A stretch of 5,807 bases of DNA from an uncultured Pelagibacteraceae bacterium. Lineage in GTDB: Bacteria; Pseudomonadota; Alphaproteobacteria; Pelagibacterales; Pelagibacteraceae. The DNA lies in NCBI GenBank assembly GCA_902597695.1, contig CACJYH010000028.1, forward strand, positions 1 to 5,807, in the 5' to 3' direction. Position numbers and translations under genes: made by a program. Below the pieces are notes generated by a model that saw only the letters and a list, made by a program, of their open reading frames with translations, was not told the DNA's origin and made no database searches. Shown here piece by piece: positions 5,304 to 5,807 of the stretch (the first letter of the stretch is position 1; each line of letters begins with the position of its first letter).

Positions 5304-5807
5304 GAGATTTAAAAATCAGATAGATTATTAGGCCAATAATAACAATTAATATTCCAATTATTGTAAACCATTTTGACCCATGCTTATCCATATATTCATT
5401 AAATAAATCACCGAGCTTATAAGAAAGGTATGATACGATGAAAAATCTTAATCCTCGGGAAATTAAACTTATCAAAACAAAGATTAAAAAGTTGAATCCT
5501 ATTAAGCCGCTTGCAATTGTAAAAACTTTGTATGGAAGAGGAGTAAAACCAGCTAAAAAAAGTACTCCTAACCAAGCATAAAAACCATCACTATTAACTA
5601 AGTTTTCTTTCATTTTTGATAACTTATCCTCATAACCATAAAAACTCATAATGTGTCCTCCAAATTCAAAAAAGAACGCACCAATTAAGTAACCAAGCAT
5701 TCCACCTAAAACTGAAAAAATTGTACTTATAAGAAAGATTTTAATAAAATCATTTTTTTTTGATATTACCATTGGAACAACCATTACATCTGGCGGAACA
5801 GGAAAAA
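5296..5807 (-). CDS. YqaA/DedA-family membrane protein, 5' end beyond the window
   Basis: A multi-pass inner-membrane protein of the DedA / SNARE-associated (VTT) superfamily, YqaA branch. Members of the superfamily include lipid flippases and transporters linked to envelope integrity; the function of this branch is not settled. The frame stays open to the right edge: upstream of the first in-frame ATG (5784) it reads FPVPPDV, continuing to VVPM, the conserved family motif that follows the first helix, so the true start lies outside. Other landmarks are AGFTPLPYKVFTIASG (the conserved PxPxK/G loop) and SRGLRFFIVSYL with its Arg, followed by a last helix and a short KSHV tail. About 169 residues are visible, so the missing part is short. 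Its TAA overlaps the dsbB start region by 8 bases, making it the upstream member of the yqaA-dsbB-coq7 operon seen here. Confidence 0.9.
   Translation of the reverse strand, partial: FPVPPDVMVVPMVISKKNDFIKIFLISTIFSVLGGMLGYLIGAFFFEFGGHIMSFYGYEDKLSKMKENLVNSDGFYAWLGVLFLAGFTPLPYKVFTIASGLIGFNFLIFVLISLISRGLRFFIVSYLSYKLGDLFNEYMDKHGSKWFTIIGILIVIIGLIIYLIFKSHV

Noticed and set aside
1..5807. A hidden RNA gene, riboswitch, CRISPR array, insertion sequence or previously undescribed multi-gene system.
   Set aside because: Nearly every base is accounted for by recognisable coding genes. The four gaps total 113 bases, with no repeats or structured elements, and base composition is uniform with no sign of transfer.

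Overview
The window is very AT-rich, compact and about 98% coding. The gene content is that of an alphaproteobacterium, most likely a streamlined marine SAR11 (Pelagibacterales) genome. This rests on the base composition, lysine- and isoleucine-rich proteins with long A/T runs, near-absent intergenic DNA, and alphaproteobacterial neighbourhoods (argH with a small lipoprotein gene and lysA beside a divergent TlpA-like gene; yqaA-dsbB-coq7). It looks like core housekeeping chromosome. I see no mobile element, CRISPR array, tRNA, rRNA or phage gene.

Layout, left to right. (1) Positions 1-2250, minus strand: a tightly coupled operon argH - small lipoprotein (LptM-like, 43 aa) - lysA, with stop/start overlaps of 4 and 1 bases; lysA runs off the left edge. 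It covers the last step of arginine synthesis, the last step of lysine synthesis and, between them, a probable envelope-assembly lipoprotein. (2) 2275-2784, plus: an exported TlpA-like thioredoxin, divergent from argH with only 24 bases between the start codons. (3) 2781-2984, minus: a small two-helix HIG1-type membrane protein whose stop codon overlaps that of the TlpA gene. (4) 3034-3693, plus: a carboxylesterase/phospholipase of the alpha/beta hydrolase fold. (5) 3731-4300, plus: a conserved HNH endonuclease-like protein with its own good sigma70-like promoter. (6) 4304-5807, minus: an overlapping operon yqaA (5' end beyond the right edge) - dsbB - coq7, ending 3 bases from the HNH gene.

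Functionally, several genes touch periplasmic thiol chemistry and the quinone/respiratory chain: TlpA-like reductase, DsbB (passes electrons from disulfide formation to ubiquinone), Coq7 (makes ubiquinone) and a HIG1 protein (family linked to cytochrome oxidase). The most notable sequence feature is the start regions. No start codon visible here has a clear Shine-Dalgarno sequence, and several are preceded at 5-9 bases by a -10-like hexamer, which points to leaderless or nearly leaderless mRNAs. The only gaps between genes are 24, 49, 37 and 3 bases, so there is no long non-coding stretch.
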